From Gordionus sp. m RMFG-2023 (Eukaryota > Nematomorpha > Gordioida > Chordodea > Parachordodidae): a DNA stretch of 64,000 nt. The stretch lies in assembly GCF_954871325.1 (NCBI RefSeq), contig NC_088777.1:15105366-15169365 (forward strand), written 5' to 3'. Numbering within the stretch: position 1 is the first letter of the stretch; the number at the start of each line of letters is the position of its first letter. The notes below the pieces were generated by a model, which made no database searches, was not told the DNA's origin, and worked only from the letters and a program-made list of their open reading frames with translations. This document shows positions 1 to 12,600 of the stretch, in pieces. The position numbers and the translations under genes were made by a program.

Positions 1-235
1 GTTGAAGTATTGTTCACAATTTATATTTTGATAATATTTTATTTTAATTGAATAATTGTCAACAATAATTCACTATTTAAATCAGATTGGCCCTCTTAAA
101 ACTTGATGTCAGCGAAGGAAGTTATTTTCAGCTTCAGAAAAGATCCAGACATAGAAATGGCAGACTTAATTCCATTAAACACAACAAACTACATATTATT
201 TTCTAATATAATTTAAATCTTTTATTTTAATATTT
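1..235. repeat. Internal fragment of a dispersed hAT-related repeat
   Basis: The first ~170 bases match 20957-21165 closely (same order, small differences), and part recurs at 21540-21660. It is the left-truncated edge of an interspersed element cut by the window boundary. Confidence 0.6.
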
Positions 236-491
236 AAAATGAAATTCTGATATTTTAATATGTAAATCTTATATTTTAATATAAATTATAATTAAATCGA
301 TGCCTTGATGATAAAAATAAAAATAAATTGTAACCTAATTAGATTGATAAACATGCATTAAATACATATTAATTAATTAAATCAATTTATTTATTCAACA
401 ATAACATTTTAATGTATTTGACCAGATCAAATACTCCTTCAATCAATTGTCCGAATTTGACCTGTCAATTGACCAACTTGCCAGCCCTGAT
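236..491. mobile_element. 3' portion of a family A hAT element (CAGGGTTG ends)
   Basis: This matches the last ~250 bases of the copies ending at 23177 and 62963, including TTGACC-rich subterminal repeats and the end CCAGCCCTG. Its terminus is directly abutted by the MITE at 492. Confidence 0.65.
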
Positions 492-712
492 TAGTATTGT
501 TAAACGGCTCATTTTGAGCCGATTTTTTAAAACGACTAACTCAAAATTTTAGGCATAAAAGTATTGCCTAAGCCTCGAGATTTCGATAATATATGTCTTG
601 TCCTTTGTTCCTTCTAAGAGAAAAACTTTAGGCTACGAAATATTTCTCTCAATGAAATATTGAGTTAACCGTTTTTAAAAATCGGCTTAAAACGAGCCGT
701 TTAACGACACTA
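492..712. mobile_element. Family B palindromic hAT MITE with perfect 8-bp TSD
   Basis: 221 bp, almost entirely an inverted repeat: it begins TAGTATTGTTAAACGGCTC and ends with the complement (GAGCCGTTTAACGACACTA). The flanks are identical 8-mers, GCCCTGAT at 484-491 and 713-720. Other copies are at 5270-5500, 37872-38070 and 43268-43437, with partial ones at 6490, 28250, 39575 and 41780. Confidence 0.85.
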
Positions 713-3276
713 GCCCTGATTTATATTTATATATAAGAAAAAAACCTTTTTGTATATAATATTTAATTTTTTAAGTAACGAGCAATAACGTATGTTCCTT
801 TTTTCATAAGGTAACGAGTAACGAAAACCCGTTCTTTTTTTCAGACATAACGAGTAACGCGTTTTTTGAGGTTATATTTACATCACTATTTACAAATGTT
901 AAAAACAAATATTTTGAATGTTTCCTCAATTTGGACTTCTAATCTGCCAAAATTTTAAAAAAATATATACGGTTGGGGCTAAATTATTTAGTAAGTGGAA
1001 AGGCGAATGTTATGTGAGGGTCAGATATCTATACCTTAAAATATTTCTCAATAAAAAATAAAAGCATCATTAATAATTAAATGTTTAATCCCATAATGAA
1101 ATAATTAAAATATTTATTTACCAAAAAAAGTTTTAGTTTGATAATTGATAGATAATCCTATCGCCTTCGGTTCATTAAACACCAAAAATATCGTCACAAA
1201 TATATTTTTTTTTCTTGAAATTATTTAAATATAAGCTGACCATCAAATCAAAATATTTTTTTAATGTGAAAAGTCAAGATCCTCTTCAAAAATATCTTTA
1301 ACACACGCATTAAAAAATAAATAAAGAATAAATTTATGAATCCCCAAAGACTATTTAAAAAAATTTTTCTTCAAAATTCAAATAATTATTGATTAATAAA
1401 CATAGGCCCAATATAATATTATCCAAAAAGTAAAATAATGGTTTCCAAAAATTTAATATAATATAATTAAAATTAATTATCAATCCTTATATTTCTTTAT
1501 AATCAAGAAACGGGGGGGGGGGGGGGTATATGATAACGCGATATTGGAAGGGGGTAGATGGTTATCAAGATGCTATCGTCAGGATATAATTGGAGGGAGG
1601 GGGTAAGGTAGTTTTGATTTGAATTTTCATTTTTTTGCTAGTAGGTGGAGGGTATTGGGTAAAATTTAGAGGGGATGTGGTGGGGTAAATTATAAACTTA
1701 TTGGGGTGTAGAAGTCATTATAATTATTTTATCTCGGTTAAATTAGTTCGCAAGATAATAGCTGCATGCGTCCAAATAGTGCGATATCTTTGGACATATA
1801 TCGAAATTTTAGCTTTTGAAATATGGGGAATTCTTCGAAGTATACAACTACTAAACAGACCATAATTCCAAATTAATACAACTACTAAACTAAACAGGCC
1901 ATAATCTTAATGTACGAACGTTCGAAATATTCAAATTTTTTGGAAATGATATTTTGTAACGTTCGATATTTGGCTTTGCTATCTTTTATCATTATACGTT
2001 CCGACACTCAATGGCCTTACTTTAGAAAGTTTAAATGGTAGCCTATGAATTCGCTCAGTGACGTCACTAGCCTTTTAAAACTAAAAGGGCTTTATTCAAA
2101 AAATAAAAAAAAAATTCCTAAGACTGTGTCCAAATTATCAAATTAAATTCAAAAACTTTCGAAACTTTAATGAAAATAAATACATAAGCTATTTTAAATA
2201 TAAAAACGTGTCCGAAATATTCTAAATTTTTTTTACAAATTTCAAAAATTTAATACAATTTCATTAAAATATTTAAATTTGCAAATGTTTTTATACTTTT
2301 TGAATTATTTTGGACAGAGTTTAAATTAAATCCATTAAAATTTCTAATAAAAATTAATTAATACTAAATTAAATTACTAATAATAAAAAAGTAAATTATA
2401 AATTAATACTAAATAATATTAAATAGAAATTCATATACTAGAAGTTAGAGAGCTGCAAAAGCAGACTCAACCCGAATTTGGGCTTATTTTTTAAATAATT
2501 TTAGTTAAGGCTGGGTCAGGCCTTATATTTTTTAAAAAAGATTCGGGCCTGACTTAAATTTTGAAATAAAATTGTTATATTTTAAAATTTTTGCCAGAAA
2601 CAAAGCACCAAAAATAATTGGTTTTATCATAGATAATACTATATTTAATTTCTTATTCAAATATATTTCTTAATTATTTTTTTTTAATATATTTACTATG
2701 TATTCGACCAAATATGCAAAATGCGGGTCTTAATTATCTCCAAAAACATCTTTTTACCATTATTATTGGAGAAAAAAAAATATCTTCCAAAAAAAAATTG
2801 TTTGAATAATAAATAAAATCACCAAAAATTTTTTTGTTAATTATTTTCAGTATACGCGTGCATCTTTCTCTCTTTCATTCCTAAATTTCGTCCTACATTA
2901 CCCTGCATTCACAGTTAGCGCTAATTCGTGGCGGAGAAAATAAAAATACAGTAAATTTTATATAATTCGATGCGAATTCGCGCTAACTATAAATGAGGGG
3001 TTAAATGGACGGGGAAAAAATGATTAATTATGCTAGTTTTATCAATAAAATAGTAAAGATATCCAAATTATTGGCAAATAATTTAAAGTGAAAATAAAAC
3101 CTGTTGATATATATACTATATAATTTGTTATTGCTTTGACTTCTATAAACTTCCAATAACGTCTATTTTAAAGACATTAACTTTAGAAAAAAAATACTAT
3201 AATAAGTTAAATTTTATGATTCAGATAAAACCGGGGATTTTTTGGCAAAGTATACTTTAATCCTATATTTTCTAAA

Positions 3277-3309
<33 letters not shown>

Positions 3310-3645
3310 TAAGAAAATATAAAAGAAATATTTTTACATCAAATTTAAGGTTTTTGTCTGTGTCCTTGTTCGATTTAATTTTTGAAACTTAATCGCTTTT
3401 TAGCCAGGACACCCTATTTAAGGTTGTTATTTAGTGGCATTGTTATTTCTTTTTCTTATTTTTTTCATAAAGGTTTTATATTGCTTTTAAACTGTTTAGT
3501 AATAAGTGGACCCATGACACGGCCTTTATGCTTAATGGTATAAAAATAATAAGCGTTAACATCAACCGCTTTACCCTGGTCTCCCCTACAATGAATATTT
3601 CTTTACATATATAATTTTAAAGTCCTATAAATTAGCAAAAAGAAC
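713..3645. other. Gene-free AT-rich stretch with repeat debris
   Basis: No recognised gene. It holds a GTAACG-rich family H end at about 770-890, a 16-G run at about 1511-1526 followed by G-rich sequence to about 1720, the CRE palindrome, a left end of family C at about 2445-2460, an inverted pair with GTTAGCGCTAATTCG at about 2917-2985, and a (TA)n run at 3281-3306. A plus-strand frame at about 1690-1863 and a minus-strand frame at 3468-3602 stay open without a start; neither resembles a known protein. Confidence 0.5.
2058..2067. promoter_or_regulatory. Palindromic CRE (GTGACGTCAC)
   Basis: A perfect palindrome containing TGACGTCA, the cAMP-response element core, in a slightly GC-richer patch (about 1900-2090). 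No gene is recognised next to it, so function is unknown. Confidence 0.3.
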
Positions 3646-4053
3646 TAGAGATCTGCAAAGTTAAGCCAGGCCCGAGTCCGACCCGGGCTTGGGCCTAATT
3701 TTATTTAAAATAATCGGGTTCGGAGCGGGCCTAATATTTTTTAAAAAAATTGGGCCGGATCGGGTCGGCATTGGAAATTTTTTTAAATATCCTCTTAAAT
3801 TTATCAATTTTATATTGAATTTTTTATGTAAAATAAAAATATTTGATTTTATTTATTGAAACTAAACAACATATAACATATGTCTTTTATTTTGAGTAAT
3901 TATAAAAATTAATTTCTATATTTAAATAAATTCGGGCCGGACCGGGCTGATAAATTTTTTTTAAAAAATTTTGGGTTCGGGTCGGGCCGGCAAAACTTTT
4001 ATAAAAAAAATTTCGGGCCGGGCTTGAAAAATTAGGCCCGATGCAGATCACTA
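3646..4053. mobile_element. Family C hAT MITE (TAGAGATCTGCA ends) with 8-bp TSD
   Basis: 408 bp with ends TAGAGATCTGCA and TGCAGATCACTA, subterminal GGGCCGG-type islands alternating with A/T runs, and a perfect TSD AAAAGAAC at 3638-3645 and 4054-4061. It is homologous to the copy at 36920-37296. Confidence 0.85.
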
Positions 4054-4286
4054 AAAAGAACTAAAGTTGACAAAAATAGTGTTGAGATTAAGTTTATTGT
4101 AATCATTTTTCATTTAAGATCAGGGATATTTAATCCGAATTGAAAGCTAAAGATCGGGAGAAACCGCAGTTACCAGGATAAACAGCGATCTAAAATTGAT
4201 ATGGCGGTTGTGGAATCGGTCCGAGACCGGATTTTATAAGATTTAATTACATTACATTTTTAAGTGTTATTTTTTTAAAAAGCTAG

Positions 4287-4628
4287 TATGTAGCAAGTTT
4301 TTATTTAAAAAAAGTTTATGATTCCGACTTTATCCTTAACTTACTAAATATGAATGATTTGAAATGCAAGTAGGACAGATGGGATCGAGCGCATCTTAAA
4401 TAAAAAGATAAATATATCCTATTCGGAATAAGTCTAAGATCAAAAGGAGAGAACAGCTAACTTTCACTTATAGTAATTTTTATTCAGGGTTTTGAGAATC
4501 TAAAAAATATATGCACTATATATGTGTTCCAGAGTTTAAAATACTCTTTAAAATAAAAAGACATCTTTGGGAATGCTCAGACAGGATTTAAGAACAAATT
4601 TTACCTAAAATTCCAAATCTTTTTGTTT
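4287..4628 (+). repeat. Dispersed repeat D, shorter copy
   Basis: Reverse-complement match to 6597-6800 and 7225-7335, sharing for example GACAGATGGGATCGAGCG and the flanking TTATCCTTAACTTAC. A third fragment sits at about 39135-39200. Confidence 0.6.
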
Positions 4629-6596
4629 GTAAAAAAAACCTTTTGTATGAATAAATATTTTTTTCATGGTTAAAATCTCTAATTTTTTCAACTTTAAATT
4701 TTTTCTTCTAAATTTAGTGCTCGAAAAATCTAGAAGATTTTTTTTTTCAAACTGGATGTTTCCTTTTAAAAAAAAATAGTTAATTTATTAAAATTTATTT
4801 AAAACACATTATTTAAAATCTCATATATGATTATTTAACATTATTCATAATAAACATGTATATAAAATAAATGTTTAAACAAAACATAAATCTCTGTCCT
4901 GCCAAAAAACCCATCCCAAAATTGGAATAAATCGTCTTAAAATAAAATTACATTTTAACATCGGATATTATTTATTAGTTAAAAAAAAAATTTTTACAAA
5001 TTATATTCAAAAATTTTTTCGTGGCATTTTAAAGGAATTTAATTATATAATACCAGATAATTTATTCAATATAAAAAATTATATTTATTTACTTATTAAT
5101 TCGTATAGATTTTTATAAAGGTAAAAAATCTTTATTTTTCATTCAATGTATATAGTGTAAATATATCGGATTAAGTAGGGAAACCATGGGGATTCTAAAT
5201 CTTTTAATTTTAAAACAAGTAACTGATGTCGATTTATTTGAAAAATCTGATTTGATCGGAAATTATTTTCAACGCGTTGTTAAAAGGCTCAATTTAAGCC
5301 GATTTTTAAAAACGGCATACTCAATATTTTAGACAGAAAAATATTACGCAAGTCTAACGATTTTGGTCATAGATGGCATAAAGGTTTAGACATCTATTAG
5401 CGAAATCTCAAGGCTTAAGCAATATTTTTCTGGCTAAAATATTTAGTTAGCCGTTTTTAAAGATCGGCTCAAATCGAATCGTTTAGCGACGCTAGTACCC
5501 TCATTAAATTTCCGACAAGTTTATCTAAAATTTTGGAAAACTTTTTATTTATAATCCGTTTTTATATAGATTTTCCGTATAAATTAATTTAAAAAAATAC
5601 ATAAAAGTTCATATCGAAAATTGTTGGAAATTAATAAGGGGTAAGTATATATTTTACATATGCTGAATACATTTCCGGTTAAATCAGATTTTACGAATAT
5701 AAAAATCTAGATAAATTATATAAAATTGAGAGATTCCATCACACATTCCAATACGACAATAATATAGAAATGGTGTTTAGAAAGGAAAGTTAATAGATTT
5801 ATCCGTAAATTTCAGATTGGGAACATGGTTAAATTAACATTAAGGAAATCGAATCCAACATTAAGTTAATCCTATAAAACGTTGTTAAAAGTTCAAAAAT
5901 GAAAGTTTTTAAAAAATTTTTTTATTAGAATTGTTGAACTAAATACGCCATAAAATTTTATTACAAAATAATTTATCAGCCCTAATTTTTTTTATATGGA
6001 AAAATCCTGGTCAATTTAAAAAATGGAGATTTTAATAATTTATCAATTGCCCATATTTTAAATTTCCCTTTTGAACACAATTAATGAAATAAAACAAAAT
6101 TTATTCAAAATAGCAAAATTTTAAAAAGCCGGACTGGACATAAAATATTAAGTAAAATCCTATAAAATTTTAAAAAGCTCTAAATTTTTTCTTATTCTTA
6201 TTCGGGTCAGTCCTAAAATATATTTATTCAATTCAAAAAAAAGGTTCTACCAACTACAATATATTTGTGTTATTATTTTTGATATTTTACCCATTGATAG
6301 ATGACCCCTCGCCAGATATTTAGTTCCTAATGTTTTAATGTTACATATTTTTAGTCAGGCTCACATGAGTTTCGGCACATTGTCTTATTGAGATTATGAA
6401 AAATCTTAGGTTAATCGGATTCGAAGGGCTCTAAAAAAATTAACTTGTTAAATAAATTTTGTAAAAATCGGAGTTGAAACAAAATAATTTTTTTAAAGGC
6501 CCAATTTGAACCGATTTTTGAAAAACGGCTAATGCAATATTTTATTCATAAAAATATTATGCAAGCATGAAGATTTTTCTCATAGATGGCAAAAAA

Positions 6597-7335
6597 AAAG
6601 ATTTGGAATTTTAGGTAAAATTTGATCTTGAATCCTGTCTGAGCATTCTCAAAGATGTCTTTTTACTTTAAAGAGTATTTTAAACTCTAGAAACATCATA
6701 TATAGTACGTATATTTTGTAGAGAAATAACCTTCTCAAAACCTTGAATAAAAATTACAATTAGTGAAAGTTTGCTTTTCTCTCCTCCCGATCTTAGACTT
6801 ATTCCGAACAGGATATTATAAAAGAATGCTCCTTACTCTCAACCCTTCCCAATATAACTCAACAATCCAAACAATCCTTTTCTAATAATTAAATAAATAT
6901 CAACAATAAACATTACCAACTAGGACAATTTTACAAGTCCAATTTATTCGTACAAATATCCACATATAACATTATATTTCATAAAAATATTAAATCTTCC
7001 CGATCAATCCCGTCTTCATCCAACATAATGTCTTCTTCACTCCAAACCGCACACAAAAAACTTTTTATTGTTCTTTACCAAAAAAAACCCATGTGATTAT
7101 TTCGTTTGACCCCCATCCACAGAAAACACTAATTCCCCTGTCAGAAAATAACTGACATATTATATTATATTAAATTTATTTCTTCCTTTCTTTCAACAGC
7201 TACAACAGATATATTGATCTTTTTATTTAAGACCCGCTCGATCCCATCTGTCCTACTTGCATTTCAAATCATTTATATTTGGTAAGTTAAGGATAAAGTC
7301 AGAATTATAAACTTTGTTTAAATAAAAACTTGCTA
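6597..7335 (-). repeat. Dispersed repeat D, longer copy inserted in a family B MITE
   Basis: The two halves of a family B MITE lie on either side (6490-6596 and 7336-7425), so this copy inserted into it. Relative to 4287-4628 it has about 400 extra bases (roughly 6830-7225), an internal region missing from the shorter copy. Confidence 0.55.
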
Positions 7336-9562
7336 GCGATATCTTGAGGCTCAGGTGATATTTTTTTGTTTAAAATATTGAGTTAGCTGTTTTTAAAAAT
7401 GGTTCAAATCGAGCAAAACTGGAATAAAGGGTTTTGGTTCTAAATATTTTTCGATAGTTAATTCTGGCTTTTAAAAAATTCCAAGTTCTTTAACCTGACC
7501 CGCTTCCGAGAGTTCTTGTTCGAAATTGTTAATAAATAATGAAAAAAAGAAATTTAGAAATAAATATTACTTAAATAAACCCTTTAAAATAAATCACGCA
7601 AAATTTTATAAATCAGTTTTATTTTTGTTAGATAAAATTGGTTCCTAAACATTTTAAAAGGGTTTCTAAATTCCATAAATGTTAAGAGGAAGTTCTGATT
7701 CTTTAGATTTAACTGGCCAATTCGGATTTTTAGTATAAAAAGAATTTTTAAAGCATTTCCTCCTAAAAGATTATATTTTATTGAATTTGACTTATAATTT
7801 GATGTAATAGTTACATGGGATGGCAGACATATTATAAATCACCATTTAACATGTATGAATGGTTCACAGAATGATATTTTTAAAATACAGAGTGTTTTCA
7901 AATATAAATTTTTTAAAAAGAGAAGAAAAAGTAATTAGATAATTTAACTCAAGCAGGCTATATTTAACCGTTCTTTTAAAAAATTTTAATCATAGATATG
8001 CAGAGGTCATTATTTTTGGCCAGGTTAGGATTTGAAAAAAAAAACATTCTAGCTCGTCCCGAATTTTTAATGTTGATAATTTTATGGCCCGACTTGGAAT
8101 TTTTTAAAATATCGTTATTTCGAATAATTTCTGTCTTGTATTTTGCAAATTATTTCAAAGAAATTGAAAATATGAGCTTTAAAATGAATATTAAATGTTC
8201 AATTATATGCTTTTCTAACGGATTATTTGATATAATTTCAGTCTTTTTTTAAAGATCGGTTCGATTTTTAATTTTTCAAAAAATATTAGGTCATATATTT
8301 TATTAATTTTTAATAAAAATTTCTAAGCCCGACCAGGATTTTCAAAATCATACTATTTTATGGCTCTCCCGGCCTGCAAATCTCTAGTTTTTATTAAATA
8401 TTTTTATTTAAAATATGCTAAAGCTTATTAATTTTTTAGAAATGTTAAAATCTTATAAATTAAAGAATGCAAGGCGCCTTAACTTTCTTTCCTGCCACAA
8501 ATATTAATCTTAGCGATAAATTCAACCTTATATTTTTTAAAAAACAACAAAAGGACAAAAAGTAGGCTAGAGAAAGTAAGGCTAAGTTTTTGAATTTTAA
8601 ACTTTTTTTGATTGAAGACTAATTGTAAATGTTAATATTGAGTAATGTTGCTAAGTTACTTTTGAAAATTAATCAGTACAAGTTACACTATAAAGGTAAC
8701 TAGTTAATTTAAATTATTTTATACAATTCGTTATTTTTATTATAAATAATTTTATTATGCAAATTTTGCTATTTATTTTATTTGACTTTATTAACAGTAA
8801 ACTATTCTCGTAATTGGAATCCAAAAGATTGGATAGTTTATATCTAAATATTAGCTTTCCTAGACTAAAAAAAGTTCTGCAATATTGTTAGATGCAAATG
8901 AGACATTAGATTTAATAAAATTTAAACAGTAATTTTATTCGAGAAATAATTATTTAACGATAAAGGATGATATATAGATTCATGTTAAATATCGCATGGC
9001 GTGACATTGAACCAATTAAAATGTGATACGATCGAGATAACCAATGTTGATTCATATTTTAAAAAAAGTCATTTTTTAATAGTTTCTGGTCTAATCGGAT
9101 GAGTGCGTGTATCTCAATCCTCTGGGTTTTTTCCTACTGAGGCAACTTGGTGGTTCCGTCCTTGGAGAGATGATATATAGTAGATAGTACTCGACTGATT
9201 CTATTAATATATATTAAAAAATAAATAGGTCTTATTACATTTTCTTTAATATTGGTCGTTGTTAATTGCTATATGTTGACTATGCGATATCTATCATTAA
9301 CCTGATATATACATATTTATATAAGTAATTTGTATTAACTAGTTACGGTTATTCTTTTTCATATACTTTAACAGCAATATCGAGGTATAAATAAATTTAC
9401 TCACCATGGATTTAAAAAAATAATGTCATCTAGCAATATAATAAATTTGATTTAGTATTCTAGTAACTTGATTAGGATTGAATATTTTGTTGTTAAAAAA
9501 AACATCATTAAATAAAAAAAGGATATCGTAAGTTAAATTTCTATATAGTACCATGTTAAGTT

Positions 9563-9582
9563 GCTTTTTTTGGTTTTCTCTA
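9563..9582 (+). promoter_or_regulatory. Possible splice (or trans-splice) acceptor just upstream of the Kv1 start
   Basis: A T-rich tract ends in CTCTAG 20 bases before the Kv1 ATG. It fits the 3' end of a 5'-UTR intron or a trans-splice acceptor. Inference only; no 5' exon is identified, although the GC-richer patch at about 9090-9180 is a candidate. Confidence 0.3.
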
Positions 9583-9602
9583 GCTATCACAACAAATAAA
9601 TT

Positions 9603-12600
9603 ATGGAGTTCGCAATGGCGGGAATCGAAGGAGCTTCAAAAATTCCTCCACCAAAAGATATTTCAGGTTCTAAATATCATGGTATCAATTTTGGCCCTAG
9701 AACTTCTCATTTACTACACGTCAGGCCCCTGAATGACAGAAAATTATCGGGCGATACTATTTTAAATGGGATATCCGCTTATACTACTACCAAAAAGAGG
9801 GCTTCAAATTGTAACGCAGAGAAAGGTGAGAAACGGCAAAATAATAGGAAAAAGTCTTCTGTTGTAGCAATAACTTCTGTTCCAACTCTTACCAAATGTA
9901 ATAGTGCCTTGGAAAGTTCTATTACCCGTAATACGAACGCTAGTATTTCCAATATCGAGGTTAAAATAGTAAATAAACAGATGGTAGATTACAAATTATT
10001 CCCATCAATGACGGATATGAGCCCTCAACAAACTTCATCTTTTTTCTCTAGAGTTAAATTCGGTAGATTTTTTCCCCTCAACGTATTTCCCCAACTATGG
10101 CATCATAAAAAACAATCAATGTTGGTTAAAGATGATAGAACTTTCGAGAGCGTTTTAGCGGAAATAGAGGAAGATGAAAGAGGCAAGTTTGAGAGAGAAT
10201 ATTATTTACAAAATTCAACTGATTTTAAAGCGCTTGGTAAAAATGAGTTTTTGATTCGCCCAAGTGGGTCAACTTCGACAAATTTATACCCGAGTGATCA
10301 ATACTTAGTTGATTATGAAGTAGTAGATCTTGGAAGGCATAGCCAAGTGTCAAACACTTTAGGAATGAAAGGTGGTCACAATATTGAATTCAGTAGAATT
10401 GAGAGTTTTGAAGACTTATGTGATAACTATATTAAACAAGAGAAGAATGATAATTATTACCCTCAATCACGGGGTCATGACAGAAAACCTGAAGTAACCC
10501 AAAAACATCTTCAAGGTGGAAATGTTTCAACCTTTACTCGTGCATATAACTATGATATAAATAGGAATGAAGAATTATTTAAAACCGAAGACTCGGTAAT
10601 CATTTCTAACATGAATATAAATACCTCCAAACAGAAAGCAAATGGAGATATAAAGTTAATAATTGTCGATGACGCGAATTCAAAAGAAAGACTCTCAAAA
10701 AATCCAAATAAGGGCAAGCCTAAGGGATACAAACGACTTAGAAATGTGGCTAATGAGAAAGTGACTATAAATATCAGCGGTCTAAAATTTGAAACGTACG
10801 CGCGAACATTGTGCAGATTCCCTGATACACTTTTGGGAAACCCAAATAAGCGATGTCAATATTACGACGCGATCAAGAACGAATACTTTTTTGACCGAAA
10901 CCGGACATGTTTCGAGGCCATCCTATATTATTACCAAAGCAGGGGCAAGCGACTCAGAAGACCCATCACGGCACCGCTGGAAGTTTTCACAGAAGAATTG
11001 CGATTCTACGAGATGGGAGAAGATGCTATGAGCACATTTCGCCATGAGGAAGGTTTTGCAAGTGAAGATGAAGAAGAAAGTTTTATAGATAATGTAGATG
11101 ACGAGGATACTTTATTGGAAGAGAAAATAGGTTTGAGTAGAGCGTGGTGGGATAGCTGTAGAAAAGGATATCACAATTCGCGGAAGAAGCTTTGGTTATT
11201 GTTCGAATATCCAGAAAGCTCAACGGGGGCCAAAGTTATAGCCATTATATCAGTAGTCATAATATTAGTTTCAATAATCATATTTTGCCTGGAAACACTG
11301 CCGGAATTCAAACATTATAAAGTGATCGAAAAACCTCTGGTGGTTAAAGGCAACAATGGTTCCTTAAGTTCCGAAATTTATCGAAAACGGGATGTTTATT
11401 TTAACGCCATGAGCTATGAAAATAACGCGAACGAGAGTTCGGTTAAAATGGTCAAAGTGATAACGGAAGACGAGGTGCCCAAGTTTAACGAACCCTTTTT
11501 CATTATCGAAACCGCATGCATAATTTGGTTTTCCTTTGAACTTCTTATTCGTTTTTATTCGTGTCCGACTAAGCTCAAATTTTTTAAGAACGTGATGAAC
11601 GTTTTCGATTTGGTATCCATCATTCCTTATTTTATAACATTGGGAACGGCATTGGTAAACGAGACAAAATCTAACAACCAGGCGATGTCTTTAGCCATTT
11701 TGAGAGTAATAAGGCTAGTGAGAGTCTTTCGTATCTTCAAACTATCTCGCCATAGCAAAGGTCTTCAGATTTTAGGCCAAACTTTGAGGGCCAGTATGAG
11801 AGAACTAGGATTATTAATGTTTTTCCTATTCATAGGTGTAGTCTTGTTCTCTAGTGCAGTGTATTTCGCCGAACAAGATTCCCAAAACTCCCATTTTAAG
11901 AGCATACCCGACGCATTTTGGTGGGCCGTAGTAACAATGACAACAGTGGGTTATGGCGATATGAGACCCGTTAGTTTTTGGGGGAAAGTCGTTGGATCCC
12001 TTTGCGCTATAGCGGGGGTTTTAACAATAGCCCTCCCCGTTCCTGTTATAGTCTCTAACTTTAACTATTTTTACCATAGGGAAGTCGAGACGGGTGCTCT
12101 CAGCAATCTAGATTGTTGTGACGATACGCAAGATAACGATAATTTCTCTGAAGGAAGTGAAGAAGGTAATGGCTACTCGGAAGGGCTTGGTAGATCCAAA
12201 AACAAAAGAAACAAGTGGAAGATAGGTGGCGATAAGGAGGACGATAAGGAATCAGAGCTAGATAACGATTTAAATGAAGGAATCGACATTAAGCTGGTTG
12301 ACGATCCAATGGTATTGAACGTGTCAAAATCAAAGGTCAGTTACCTCCAAGACTTTGCAAGAGAGAAAGGACAAAATAATCAATTTTATCAACCTAATGA
12401 ATATTCAATAACCGCTAATATGCCTAACTATTTTTATCCAGGGTTATACTATAAAAATCGGGATAGTTACCAAGGTAATAACGATAACTTTGAATATAAT
12501 TATTCCCCCAAAACAAACCATATTGACGGTACAATAAATGTAGATCCATTGTCCATATCTATCAAAGAATCATTACATCATGATCAACTTTATTCATTTC

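Larger units (their letters stand above)
4054..9602. other. Gene-free region upstream of Kv1
   Basis: Contains a family B copy (5270-5500), a second family B copy interrupted by the repeat at 6597-7335, a degenerate family C element at about 8000-8390, and low-complexity AT DNA. A GC-richer patch at 9090-9180 could be Kv1 5'-UTR or promoter. The open frame at 7998-8252 lies within the degenerate family C element and is taken as non-coding. Confidence 0.5.

Noticed and set aside
1511-1526. Poly-G run as a possible functional G-quadruplex
   Set aside because: Similar G or C runs occur at 15589, 17391, 29021, 44514, 45346 and 49721, several inside transposons, so slippage-prone repeat DNA is the simpler reading.
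9090-9180. GC-richer patch considered as a spliced-leader or snRNA gene
   Set aside because: No Sm site or recognisable leader/donor arrangement; retained only as possible Kv1 5' region.
10550-10732. Minus-strand frame inside Kv1, and + frames at 10789-11031 and 12733-12927
   Set aside because: Shadows of the Kv1 coding sequence in other frames.
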